Assembly (NCBI GenBank): GCA_964597445.1
Contig: CAZQXO010000006.1
Span: 1-64,000, forward strand
Direction: 5' to 3'
Source of the DNA: UBA10649 sp964597445
Lineage (GTDB): Bacteria; Actinomycetota; Actinomycetes; S36-B12
Length of the DNA stretch: 64,000 nucleotides
The position numbers were made by a program, and so were the translations under genes. The notes under the pieces were generated by a model. It made no database searches and was not told where the DNA came from. It saw only the letters and a list, made by a program, of their open reading frames with translations. Of this stretch, positions 15,235 to 23,258 are shown piece after piece (within the stretch, counting starts at the first letter, position 1; the number at the start of each line of letters is the position of its first letter).

Positions 15235-15726
15235 ATGGCTGACAGCAGTTTCGACATCGTGTCGAAGATCGATCGGCAGGAGGCGGACAACGCCCTCAAC
15301 CAGGCAGCCAAGGAGCTCGCCCAGCGCTTCGACTTCAAGAACACCGACACCACCATCGAGTGGAAGGGTGAGATGGTCGTCGAGATCACGTCGGGCACGG
15401 AGGAGCGCGCCACCGCAGCCCTGGAGGTCTTCCGGGAGAAGCTGATCAAGCGCGGCATCAGCCTGAAGTCCTTCGAGGCCGGCGATCCGCGGGCCTCCGG
15501 CAAGGAGTACAAGATCGGAGGCACGTTCAAGGCCGGCATCTCGACCGAGCAGGCCAAGAAGCTCGGCAAGCTGATCCGGGACGAGGGCCCGAAGTCCGTC
15601 AAGACCCAGGTCATGGGCGACGAGCTGCGCGTGACCAGCAAGAGTCGTGATGATCTCCAGGCCGTGCAGGCGCTCGTGCGAGGAGCCGACCTCGACTTCG
15701 CGGTGCAGTTCGACAACTATCGCTGA
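15235..15726 (+). CDS. YajQ family cyclic-di-GMP-binding protein
   Basis: Cytosolic protein of 163 residues, full length for UPF0234/YajQ: MADSSFDIVSKIDRQEADNALNQ, RFDFKNTDTTIEWKGE and the C-terminal VKTQVMGDELRVTSKSRDDLQAVQALV. Xanthomonas relatives bind cyclic di-GMP and act with a transcription factor; the role in actinobacteria is not established. GAGGAG lies seven bases before the ATG. It faces the NuoI-like gene, with only 19 bases between the two stops and no clear terminator. Confidence 0.92.
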   Translation: MADSSFDIVSKIDRQEADNALNQAAKELAQRFDFKNTDTTIEWKGEMVVEITSGTEERATAALEVFREKLIKRGISLKSFEAGDPRASGKEYKIGGTFKAGISTEQAKKLGKLIRDEGPKSVKTQVMGDELRVTSKSRDDLQAVQALVRGADLDFAVQFDNYR

Positions 15727-15745
15727 CCGGAATCGGCCGGTGGTG

Positions 15746-16078
15746 TCAGCGGGGCTCCAGATGCCGAGCCAGGCGGTCGGTCGCGTGGACCAGGCCTGAG
15801 CGGTGCCCTGACGCGTAGTCCTGATCGGGTCGCCACTCGAGCGCATCGAACGGGCACACGTCCACGCAGATGCCGCAGTACATGCAGAGGCCGAAGTCGA
15901 TGGTGAACTCGTCGAGGACGCTCACCGTGCGCGGACGGCGTGCACCCTCCTCGCTCACCTGCTCGTGGTGACTCTCGACGGTGATGCACCAGGAGGGACA
16001 CTCCTCGACGCAGATCATGCAGGAGGTGCAGGCATCCGGGATCAGTCCGATCACGCCGCGAGCAGCGCGCGCGCTCAT
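15746..16078 (-). CDS. NuoI-like 2[4Fe-4S] ferredoxin-type protein
   Basis: Protein of 110 residues with two complete cluster motifs: CTSCMICVEECP near the N-terminus and CMYCGICVDVCP in the middle. These are the two [4Fe-4S] sites of NuoI/EchF-type subunits. It is shorter than the main-operon NuoI (187 residues) and lacks that protein's N-terminal membrane-associating helix and C-terminal extension. It starts with an ATGA overlap on the NuoC-like gene. It is the last of a B-C-I-like trio divergent from korAB and is best read as an electron carrier between ferredoxin or KorAB and the trio's N2-type cluster. Confidence 0.85.
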   Translation of the reverse strand: MSARAARGVIGLIPDACTSCMICVEECPSWCITVESHHEQVSEEGARRPRTVSVLDEFTIDFGLCMYCGICVDVCPFDALEWRPDQDYASGHRSGLVHATDRLARHLEPR

Positions 16079-16554
16079 GCTCCTGCCCCCGCGTCCCGCC
16101 ACTCCTCGCGCACGCCGGGCACCGCCGGGGCACGACGCTGACGCCGAGCGGCCTCGCCCGTGGCAGCACCGGGCCACGGTCGCGCCACACGTTCGGGGAG
16201 CGGACTGACCTTGCGCAGCGGGGCCACGGCCGTCTCCGGAAGGCCCGCGAGGATGAGGGGTCGCGGGTCGGGATGGTCCCCGAACTGGATCCCGAACATC
16301 TCGGCGGTCTCTCGCTCCCACCAGTCCGCTCCGGGAAGGACGGGCGCGAGGGAAGCGAGGAGGGGCACGTCGGCGCGGACCCGCGTGGCGATCAGCCGGG
16401 AGCCCTGACGGGGATCGCGCAGCACGGCGACGATCTCCAGGTGGTCGATCCGATCGATCGCGGTCAGCCCCTCCAGCAGGACCGCCCCCTCGGCCCGGGC
16501 CTGCTCGAGGGCCGCTCGCCAGTCCTCGGGCTCCACCGTGTGCACCGCGGTCAT
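16075..16554 (-). CDS. NuoC-like NADH-quinone oxidoreductase 30-kDa subunit
   Basis: Protein of 159 residues. Residues 30-120 match the NuoC fold, with the diagnostic WWERETAEMFGIQFGDHPDPRPLIL. It is shorter than the main NuoC (234 residues) and has a different C-terminal tail rich in Arg, Ala and Pro. It overlaps both neighbours by four bases, indicating tight co-translation with the NuoB-like and NuoI-like genes. In complex I this subunit supports the NuoB/NuoD interface and has no cofactor. No NuoD homologue is next to it. Confidence 0.85.
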   Translation of the reverse strand: MTAVHTVEPEDWRAALEQARAEGAVLLEGLTAIDRIDHLEIVAVLRDPRQGSRLIATRVRADVPLLASLAPVLPGADWWERETAEMFGIQFGDHPDPRPLILAGLPETAVAPLRKVSPLPERVARPWPGAATGEAARRQRRAPAVPGVREEWRDAGAGA

Positions 16555-16976
16555 CGGCCCGCCACCTGCCGGATGGCCGCCACGAGCGACGTGGGGCTGG
16601 GGGGGCACCCGGGGACGTACTCCTGCACGGGGACGACGCCCTCGGCACCCGCGACCACGGTCGGCGAGTCCCAGTAGGGACCGCCCGTGCTGGCACACGC
16701 ACCGAAGGCGAGCACCGAGAGCGGCCCCGGGATGGCCGCCACCGCCTGCTCGAGCACGGGTACCAGGGGCACCGTGACGGTGCCGGCGACCACGAGAACG
16801 GAGACATGCGCCTCGGGGACATCGGGCAGGGAGTCGGCCGGCACCAGCAGGCCCGAGGTCACGGCGGCGTCCACCTCCACCGCGCAGCAGGCCAGTCCCA
16901 AGGGGAGCACACGCACCTCGACCCCGGGATCAGCGGCGAGGCGCCACCCGATCAGGTCGGTCGGGGTCCCATGCAC
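16551..16976 (-). CDS. NuoB-like small subunit with N2-type cluster site
   Basis: Protein of 141 residues. The tandem cysteines in GLACCAVE, the third in FGACASTGG and the fourth in VPGCPPSP are the four N2 [4Fe-4S] ligands of NuoB-family proteins, all intact. The surrounding sequence is diverged from the main-operon NuoB. I use the GTG at 16976, which begins VHGTPTDLIGWRL; an ATG at 17018 would add 14 residues. It is the first gene of the trio, and its promoter region (16977-17163) is shared with the divergent korA. Confidence 0.83.
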   Translation of the reverse strand: MHGTPTDLIGWRLAADPGVEVRVLPLGLACCAVEVDAAVTSGLLVPADSLPDVPEAHVSVLVVAGTVTVPLVPVLEQAVAAIPGPLSVLAFGACASTGGPYWDSPTVVAGAEGVVPVQEYVPGCPPSPTSLVAAIRQVAGR

Positions 16977-17163
16977 CCCGCCAGAGTACTGAGGCGGGGC
17001 CCGGGCGATTTCCCTCATGCGGGTGTACGCTTCTAGGACGTCCACATACCTCGCCGTGACGGTCGAGCGCACACAATGCGCCCCGCGCCCCGGCCGACCC
17101 ACCCGCTCGTGACCCTCGTGCAGTCCGGCTCGTCCCCACCAGCCGCCCGACCTAAGGAAGCCC

Positions 17164-19029
17164 GTGACCAAGCAGGTCGTCACCCTCAATCGCGTCGTCA
17201 TCAGGTTCGCCGGGGACTCCGGCGACGGCATGCAGCTGACCGGGGATCGCTTCACCTCCGAGACCGCAGGCCTGGGCAACGACCTCTCGACCCTGCCCGA
17301 CTTCCCTGCCGAGATCCGGGCCCCAGCCGGGACCATCGGCGGCGTGTCGGCGTTCCAGCTGGCCTTCGCCGACCACGACATCACCACACCGGGGGACGCC
17401 CCGAACGTGCTCGTGGCCATGAACCCGGCCGCGCTCAAGGCCAACATCAAGGACCTGCCCCGGGGCGCCGACATCATCCTCAACACGGACGAGTTCACGA
17501 AGCGCAACCTCGAGAAGGTCGGGTACACGTCCAACCCCCTCGAGGACGGATCCCTCGAGGCGTTCAACGTCCACGCCATCGCCCTGACGTCGCAGACGGT
17601 GGAGGCCCTGAAGGGCTTCGACCTCACGAAGAAGGAGGCCGAGCGCTCGAAGAACATGTACGCGCTCGGCCTGCTCTGCTGGCTGTACTCCCGGCCGGCC
17701 GAGGGCACCCGCGCCTTCCTGGAGAAGAAGTTCGCCAAGAAGCCCGAGATCCTCGCCGCCAACCTGGCGGCCTTCGAGGCCGGGTGGTCCTTCGGCGAGA
17801 CGACCGAGGCCTTCTCCGTGCAGTACGAGGTCGCCAAGGCTGACGATCTTCCCGGCGGCGTCTACCGGAACATCACGGGCAACCCGGCGCTCGCCTATGG
17901 ACTCATCGCCGCATCGAAGAAGTCCGGACTGCCCCTGTTCCTGGGCTCGTACCCGATCACCCCGGCGTCCGACATCCTGCATGAGCTCGCCAAGAACCAC
18001 AGGTTCGGCGTCACGACCTTCCAGGCGGAGGACGAGATCGCGGGCATCGGCTCGGCCATCGGTGCTGCCTACGGCGGGGCGCTGGCCGTGACCACCACAT
18101 CAGGTCCCGGCATCGCCCTGAAGTCGGAGGCCATCGGCCTCGCGGTCTCCCTGGAACTGCCCCTGATCATCGTCGACGTCCAGCGCGGCGGTCCCTCGAC
18201 GGGCCTGCCCACCAAGACAGAGCAGTCGGACCTGCTTCAGGCCATGTTCGGCCGCAATGGGGAGTCCCCCGTCCCGGTGGTCGCGCCGCAGTCGCCGTCC
18301 GACTGCTTCTACGCCGCCATGGAGGCCGCACGCATCGCGGTGGAGTACCGCACGCCGGTCTTCCTGCTGTCCGACGGCTACATCGCCAACGGATCGGAGC
18401 CCTGGCGCATTCCGTCCGTCGACGACCTGCCCACGATCGATCCGAACTTCGCCACCGGTCCCAATCACGTCACGGAGTCCGGTGAGGAGGTGTTCTGGCC
18501 CTACCAGCGCGACGAGGAGACCCTCGCCCGACCGTGGGCCATTCCGGGCACCAAGGGCCTCGAGCACCGCATCGGCGGCTTGGAGAAGGCCGACGGCACC
18601 GGGAACATCTCGTACGACGCCGACAACCACGACCGCATGGTCCGACTGCGCCAGGCGAAGGTGGACGCGATAGCGAAGACGATCCCGGATCTCGTCGTCG
18701 ACGACCCGGACGGCAACGCCCGGGTTCTCGTCCTGGGCTGGGGATCCACCTACGGCCCCATCGGCGCCGCCTGCGAGATCACGCGACGCACGGGCGTCCC
18801 GGTGGCGCAGGCCCATCTGCGTCACGTCAACCCGTTCCCGTCGAACCTCGGAGAGGTTCTCCGCTCCTACGACAAGGTGCTCGTGCCCGAGATGAACCTC
18901 GGACAGCTCGCGATGCTGCTGCGGGCCAAGTACCTCGTCGATGTCCAGGGCATCAACCAGGTTCGGGGCATGCCCTTCAAGTCCACCGAACTCGTCACCG
19001 CCATCACCGACGCCATCTCGAGCCTGTGA
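17164..19029 (+). CDS. korA: 2-oxoacid:ferredoxin oxidoreductase, fused gamma/alpha subunit
   Basis: Subunit of 621 residues in which the gamma domain (about 1-200, beginning VVIRFAGDSGDGMQLTGDRF) is fused to the alpha chain. The alpha part has GSYPITPASDILHELAK, the TTTSGPG segment, DVQRGGPSTGLPTKTEQSDL and the C-terminal transketolase-like HLRHVNPFPSNL. Such enzymes oxidise 2-oxoglutarate (or pyruvate) with CoA and reduce ferredoxin. 2-Oxoglutarate is the usual substrate in actinobacterial KorAB, but that is inferred. The start is the GTG at 17164, with AAGGAAG four bases upstream. korB follows after seven bases. Confidence 0.93.
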   Translation: MTKQVVTLNRVVIRFAGDSGDGMQLTGDRFTSETAGLGNDLSTLPDFPAEIRAPAGTIGGVSAFQLAFADHDITTPGDAPNVLVAMNPAALKANIKDLPRGADIILNTDEFTKRNLEKVGYTSNPLEDGSLEAFNVHAIALTSQTVEALKGFDLTKKEAERSKNMYALGLLCWLYSRPAEGTRAFLEKKFAKKPEILAANLAAFEAGWSFGETTEAFSVQYEVAKADDLPGGVYRNITGNPALAYGLIAASKKSGLPLFLGSYPITPASDILHELAKNHRFGVTTFQAEDEIAGIGSAIGAAYGGALAVTTTSGPGIALKSEAIGLAVSLELPLIIVDVQRGGPSTGLPTKTEQSDLLQAMFGRNGESPVPVVAPQSPSDCFYAAMEAARIAVEYRTPVFLLSDGYIANGSEPWRIPSVDDLPTIDPNFATGPNHVTESGEEVFWPYQRDEETLARPWAIPGTKGLEHRIGGLEKADGTGNISYDADNHDRMVRLRQAKVDAIAKTIPDLVVDDPDGNARVLVLGWGSTYGPIGAACEITRRTGVPVAQAHLRHVNPFPSNLGEVLRSYDKVLVPEMNLGQLAMLLRAKYLVDVQGINQVRGMPFKSTELVTAITDAISSL

Positions 19030-19036
19030 GGATCCG

Positions 19037-20083
19037 ATGACTGCGACCTACCTCAACCTCATCCCCAAGTCGGACGTCGACCTCGCGGCCAAGGACTTCA
19101 AGTCCGATCAGGAGGTGCGCTGGTGCCCGGGCTGCGGTGACTACTCGATCCTGTCGAACGTCCAGGGCTTCCTACCCGAACTGGGCCTCGCTCGCGAGAA
19201 CATCGTCTTCATCTCGGGTATCGGCTGCTCCTCCCGGTTCCCGTACTACATGAACACCTTCGGCATGCACTCGATCCACGGTCGCGCCCCGGCCATCGCC
19301 ACCGGCCTCGCAGCCACGCGTCCGGATCTCTCCATCTGGGTCGTCACAGGTGACGGTGACGCCCTGAGCATCGGCGGCAACCACCTGATCCACGCCCTGC
19401 GCCGGAACGTCAACCTCAAGATCCTCCTGTTCAACAACCGGATCTACGGTCTGACGAAGGGGCAGTACTCCCCCACCTCTGAGCAGGGCAAGATCACCAA
19501 GTCGACACCCGAGGGCTCCTTGGACTACGCCTTCAACCCGGTCTCGCTGGCCCTCGGTGCCGAGGCGACCTTCGTCGCCCGCACGATCGACTCCGATCGC
19601 AAGCACATGACCGAGGTCCTGCGCGCAGCGGCCCATCACGAGGGCACGTCGCTCGTCGAGATCTACCAGAACTGCAACATCTTCAACGACGGCGCCTGGG
19701 AACCGCTGAAGGACGGCGACACCCGTGATGACTTGATGATGCGGCTGGAGCACGGACAGCCCATCCGGTTCGGCAAGGACATGGAGAAGGGCGTCATCCG
19801 CACCGCGGAAGGACACATCGCGGTCGCGAACGTGGCCGAGGTGGGTGAGGACGCGGTCATCCGCCATGACGCCCACGCCCAGGATCCCGGTCTGGCCTTC
19901 GCCCTCTCACGCCTGTCCGACCCTCGCTCGCTGGAGAACACGCCCATCGGCATCTTCCGCGACATCGAGCGGCCGTCCTACGACCGCCTCGTGCGCGATC
20001 AGCTGGCGGAGGTGCAGGCCAAGCAGGGTGAGGGTGACCTCCAGGCGCTGCTGAACGGCGGCGACACCTGGAACGTCAGCTGA
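19037..20083 (+). CDS. korB: 2-oxoacid:ferredoxin oxidoreductase, beta subunit
   Basis: Thiamine-diphosphate and cluster-binding subunit of 348 residues. C30 and C33 in WCPGCGDY, the Cys of GIGCSSRFPYY and the Cys of YQNCNIFND are the four [4Fe-4S] ligands. The ThDP motif is GDGDALSIGGNH leading to LFNNRIYGLTKGQYSPTS. With KorA it forms an alpha2beta2-type enzyme that joins the TCA cycle to reduced ferredoxin. Its stop TGA overlaps the putative CTG start of the following transporter gene. Confidence 0.94.
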   Translation: MTATYLNLIPKSDVDLAAKDFKSDQEVRWCPGCGDYSILSNVQGFLPELGLARENIVFISGIGCSSRFPYYMNTFGMHSIHGRAPAIATGLAATRPDLSIWVVTGDGDALSIGGNHLIHALRRNVNLKILLFNNRIYGLTKGQYSPTSEQGKITKSTPEGSLDYAFNPVSLALGAEATFVARTIDSDRKHMTEVLRAAAHHEGTSLVEIYQNCNIFNDGAWEPLKDGDTRDDLMMRLEHGQPIRFGKDMEKGVIRTAEGHIAVANVAEVGEDAVIRHDAHAQDPGLAFALSRLSDPRSLENTPIGIFRDIERPSYDRLVRDQLAEVQAKQGEGDLQALLNGGDTWNVS

Positions 20084-21009
20084 CCCGTCCGCACCGACCC
20101 ACCAGCCGAGCCGGCACCGGAGTACTCCTCGGATTCGTCGCGTACGGACTCTGGGGCGTCTTCCCGCTCTACTTCCACCTGCTGCAGGGGGTCTCCCCTG
20201 TCGAGGTTGTCGCCAACCGCGTCGTGTGGTCGCTGGTGTTCCTCGCCATCCTCATCACGGTCACGCGATCGTGGGCCCGCATGCTGACCGCCGCGCGGTC
20301 TCCACGTCACGTGGGGCTGCTCGCCGTCGCAGCCGGATTCCTCGCCCTCAACTGGGGCGTCTACGTCTGGGCCGTCGTCTCCGACCAGGTGGTCGAGGCC
20401 TCACTCGGCTACTTCATCAACCCACTCGTCTCCGTCGCCCTCGGGGTCATCGTCCTGCGGGAGCGCCTGCGCAGCCTGCAGTGGGTGGCGGTCGGGATCG
20501 CCGTCCTCGCCGTGCTCGTCCTCACGTTCAGCTACGGCCGCCCGCCGTGGATCAGCATCATCCTGGCCGTCTCCTTCGGGGTCTACGGCCTGATCAAGAA
20601 GCAGGTGGGCCTCGGTTCGGTGGAGAGTCTCACCATCGAGACGGCGACGCTGGCACCCTTTGCGCTCGTGGTCATCGGCGTGATGGCCGCGCAGGGAGAT
20701 GCAGGCCTCACGTCGGGCGATCCCACCCTGACGGTGCTGCTCATCCTGCTCGGCGTCGTCACTGCGCTTCCCCTGCTGGCGTTCGGCGGGGCCGCCACGA
20801 GAATCCCGCTGTCCACACTCGGATTGCTGCAGTACCTGACACCCGTGATCCAGTTCCTCATCGGTGTCGTCATCTTCTCCGAGCCCATGACGACGAGCAG
20901 ATGGATCGGCTTCGTGCTGGTGTGGATCTCCCTCGTCGTCATGTCGATCGACGGGCTGCGGAGCGCCCGCAACCGGACCACCGCGCTCGACGTGGTCGAG
21001 CCAGACTGA
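20080..21009 (+). CDS. rarD: EamA/RarD family transporter, probable CTG start
   Basis: Membrane protein of the drug/metabolite transporter superfamily. If it starts at 20080 it has 309 residues, the usual RarD size, beginning TRPHRPTSRAGTGVLLGFVAYGLWG after the start. The first membrane helix (VLLGFVAYGLWGVFPLYF) lies upstream of the first GTG at 20224, and there is no ATG, GTG or TTG in frame between the TGA at 20035 and that GTG. The only plausible initiator is the CTG at 20080, overlapping the korB stop as CTGA. Two EamA repeats follow, with about ten helices. Substrate unknown. Confidence 0.85.
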   Translation: MTRPHRPTSRAGTGVLLGFVAYGLWGVFPLYFHLLQGVSPVEVVANRVVWSLVFLAILITVTRSWARMLTAARSPRHVGLLAVAAGFLALNWGVYVWAVVSDQVVEASLGYFINPLVSVALGVIVLRERLRSLQWVAVGIAVLAVLVLTFSYGRPPWISIILAVSFGVYGLIKKQVGLGSVESLTIETATLAPFALVVIGVMAAQGDAGLTSGDPTLTVLLILLGVVTALPLLAFGGAATRIPLSTLGLLQYLTPVIQFLIGVVIFSEPMTTSRWIGFVLVWISLVVMSIDGLRSARNRTTALDVVEPD

Positions 21010-21011
21010 CC

Positions 21012-22190
21012 TCAGTCAGCGTCGGGCACCGGTCGGATCACGACGAGGATGAAGGTGACCACGAGCAGCACCGGCACGATCAGGAAGGCCGTATGGACTC
21101 CCGCGCTGGCCGCGAAGGCTCCGAGGATGAACGGGGCCAGACCGATGGCGGCCGTCGTGAACGCCAGCGCGAGGGCCGAGGCGCGATCCGGGTTGCCCCC
21201 CGAGGCGCGGATGATGCGCGAGATGCACAGCGGCCACACGAGGGACAGTCCGACGCCCGTCACGAACATGGCGACGAGAATCACCACCGGACTCGTCACA
21301 CTCCAGACGACCATGAACGCAGCGAGTCCGACGATGAGGGAGATCTGGAGGAGACGCTCCACCGGGAAGCGCTCCGCGAGGCGGATGCCGAAGACGCGAC
21401 CGACGAAGATGCCGCCCAGGACCGTGCTGAGTCCCGCCGCGGCTGCCGCCGGGCTGAGTCCCGCCCGATCGCGCAGCAGGTCCACGCCCCACAGGCTCAG
21501 GCAGAACTCCGCACCGATGTAGGTCATGCCCGCCACGAGGGCCCACCATGTCCGGCTCGGAAGGGCGCCGCCCTCCTTGCGGGTGCGCACCTCACCCGGA
21601 CCCCCGTAGACCTCCAGATGCCGGCCGCGCCACACCTCGACCAGGGCGAAGGCCACGACCGCGACGAACAGCCCGCCACGCCAGCCCACGACCGTCGATG
21701 CTGCGAGACCGACTCCGAGAGGGGCGAGCAGGCCCATGAGCGCCGCCAGCCCGGTGCTCTCCGTGAACGCCGGCGGGCTCGCCGCACCCTGGTGGGCCGC
21801 GATGAACGAGTTGACCACCACCACGACGATGTTGCCGAAGAGGCACGCGGCGAGGATCGCTGCGAGGGTTCCGCCGACAGGCATGCCCGGCCACAGGTAG
21901 ATGACGATGCACAGGGCCGTACCGAGGGCTGCGGCCCGGCCGACCGGCCCACGGCCGAAACGATGGTTCAGTCGCGGGGTGAGCAGGGCCCCGACGATGC
22001 CGCCGAGGGCCAGAGCGGTGCTGTGGAGCCCTCCGATCCAGGCCGATGTGCCCTGCTCATCGCGGAGCAGCGCCAGACTCGCCCCGAATCCGTAGACGAA
22101 CCACGACCACGTGGCGAGCGTGGCATACGAGACCAGGGTCGGCCGGTCGTGGATCGGGCGGACGGGAGCGACAGCAGGCTCGGCGGACAT
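21012..22190 (-). CDS. MFS transporter
   Basis: Major facilitator of 392 residues with about twelve membrane segments. The loop between helices 2 and 3 reads LLTPRLNHRFGRGPVG, a variant of the family's G-x-L-a-D-R-x-G motif, and a cytoplasmic loop rich in charged residues (EVYGGPGEVRTRKEGG) separates the halves. The sequence gives no substrate. Its stop lies two bases from that of the convergent rarD gene. The 60 bases upstream hold a near-palindrome that may be an operator. Confidence 0.82.
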   Translation of the reverse strand: MSAEPAVAPVRPIHDRPTLVSYATLATWSWFVYGFGASLALLRDEQGTSAWIGGLHSTALALGGIVGALLTPRLNHRFGRGPVGRAAALGTALCIVIYLWPGMPVGGTLAAILAACLFGNIVVVVVNSFIAAHQGAASPPAFTESTGLAALMGLLAPLGVGLAASTVVGWRGGLFVAVVAFALVEVWRGRHLEVYGGPGEVRTRKEGGALPSRTWWALVAGMTYIGAEFCLSLWGVDLLRDRAGLSPAAAAAGLSTVLGGIFVGRVFGIRLAERFPVERLLQISLIVGLAAFMVVWSVTSPVVILVAMFVTGVGLSLVWPLCISRIIRASGGNPDRASALALAFTTAAIGLAPFILGAFAASAGVHTAFLIVPVLLVVTFILVVIRPVPDAD

Positions 22191-22204
22191 GTCCGGACGC
22201 TATC

Positions 22205-22220
22205 AGTCATCTAGACGACT
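22205..22220. promoter_or_regulatory. Imperfect 16-bp palindrome upstream of the MFS gene
   Basis: The sequence AGTCATCTAGACGACT matches its own reverse complement at 14 of 16 positions and is centred on TCTAGA. It lies 15-30 bases before the MFS start codon and 30 bases beyond the stop of the polyprenyl synthase gene. Its position suits a repressor operator over the MFS promoter; the short loop makes it unlikely as a terminator. No regulator gene is adjacent. Confidence 0.45.
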
Positions 22221-22250
22221 GGGGGGCGCCTCTCGCGGGCGGGATCGAGG

Positions 22251-23246
22251 TCAGCCCGTGCGGGAGACGACGTAGTCGCAGAGCAGGGCCAGGACTTCCC
22301 GGGCCGGCCCAGCCGGAAGACCGTCGAGGAGATCGCGCGCGGAGTCGGACCAGGCACGCGCCTCCAGCCGAGCCGCCTCGATCCCGGCGTGCGCCCGCAG
22401 GAGCGCCAGGGCCTCCGCGTGCTCGGCATCATCGGGCAGGGGTCGTCCGAGGAGCTCCTGGAGCCGGGCATCAGCGGGGTCGGTGCTGGCCAGAACGACG
22501 AGTCCCGCCAGCGTCGGAATGCCCTCCCGCAGGTCGGTGCCCGGAGTCTTGCCCGACTGCATCGACTCGGACGTGATGTCGACGAGATCGTCCGCCAGCT
22601 GGAAGGCCACGCCGATGCGCTCACCGAACTGGGTGAGGAGGGCGACCTGCTCGGCCGGGGCACCCGCCATGAGGGCCCCGTACCAGCCCGACGCCGCGAT
22701 GAGGGAGCCCGTCTTGTCGGCGATCACCTCGAGGTGGTGCTCGATCGGGTCCTGGCCGTCACGCGGACCCACCGTCTCGCGGATCTGCCCCGTGCAGAGG
22801 CGTTCGAAGGTGAGCGCCTGAATCCTCACGGCCTCGGGTCCGAGATCGGCAAGGATCTTGGAGGAGCGCGCGAAGAGGAAGTCCCCGGTCAGGATGGCGA
22901 TCGTGTTGTCCCAGCGCGAGTTCGCCGAAGGCGCCCCCCGGCGCAGCTGCGCCTCGTCCATCACGTCGTCGTGGTAGAGCGTGGCCAGGTGGGTGAGCTC
23001 GACCACAACCCCGGCGGGCACGACGCCGGAGGCGTCCGGGTCACCGAACTGGGACGCGAGCAGGACGAGGAGCGGTCGGAACCGCTTTCCCCCCGCATCC
23101 ACCAGGTAGCGCGCCGCATCCGCCACGAAGGCGTCATCGCTCGAGACGGCCTCCTTGAGGCCCTCCTCCACCTCCGCCAGCCCGCGCGTGAGATCCGCCT
23201 CCAGCCCGGCATCCGGGAGGGGCAGTCCGTGCAGGGCGAAGGTCAT
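22251..23246 (-). CDS. Long-chain all-trans polyprenyl diphosphate synthase
   Basis: Prenyltransferase of 331 residues. The first aspartate-rich motif is HDDVMDEA with DNTIAILTGDFL downstream, and the second is FQLADDLVDI; GGKRFRPLLVLLA and the lysine of VIADKTGSLIAA are also present. Small or medium residues before the first DDxxD fit a long product, probably the C35-C45 menaquinone side chain. It is the last gene of the nuo operon, 12 bases after nuoN, which pairs quinone-tail supply with the quinone-reducing complex. Confidence 0.92.
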   Translation of the reverse strand: MTFALHGLPLPDAGLEADLTRGLAEVEEGLKEAVSSDDAFVADAARYLVDAGGKRFRPLLVLLASQFGDPDASGVVPAGVVVELTHLATLYHDDVMDEAQLRRGAPSANSRWDNTIAILTGDFLFARSSKILADLGPEAVRIQALTFERLCTGQIRETVGPRDGQDPIEHHLEVIADKTGSLIAASGWYGALMAGAPAEQVALLTQFGERIGVAFQLADDLVDITSESMQSGKTPGTDLREGIPTLAGLVVLASTDPADARLQELLGRPLPDDAEHAEALALLRAHAGIEAARLEARAWSDSARDLLDGLPAGPAREVLALLCDYVVSRTG

Positions 23247-23258
23247 TCCATCAACGTA

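Noticed and set aside
15746..16822. A 358-codon frame that would extend the NuoI-like gene upstream
   Set aside because: The upstream part is the NuoC/NuoB-like region in the wrong frame; the ATG at 16078 with ATGA overlap is the real start.
16977..17163. A further small gene between the NuoB-like gene and korA
   Set aside because: No frame has a plausible start, ribosome-binding site and length; it reads as a divergent promoter region.
20226..22214. Long plus-strand frame (662 codons) across rarD and antisense to the MFS gene
   Set aside because: Arg/His/Asp-rich translation typical of an antisense shadow in high-GC DNA; both underlying genes are clear.
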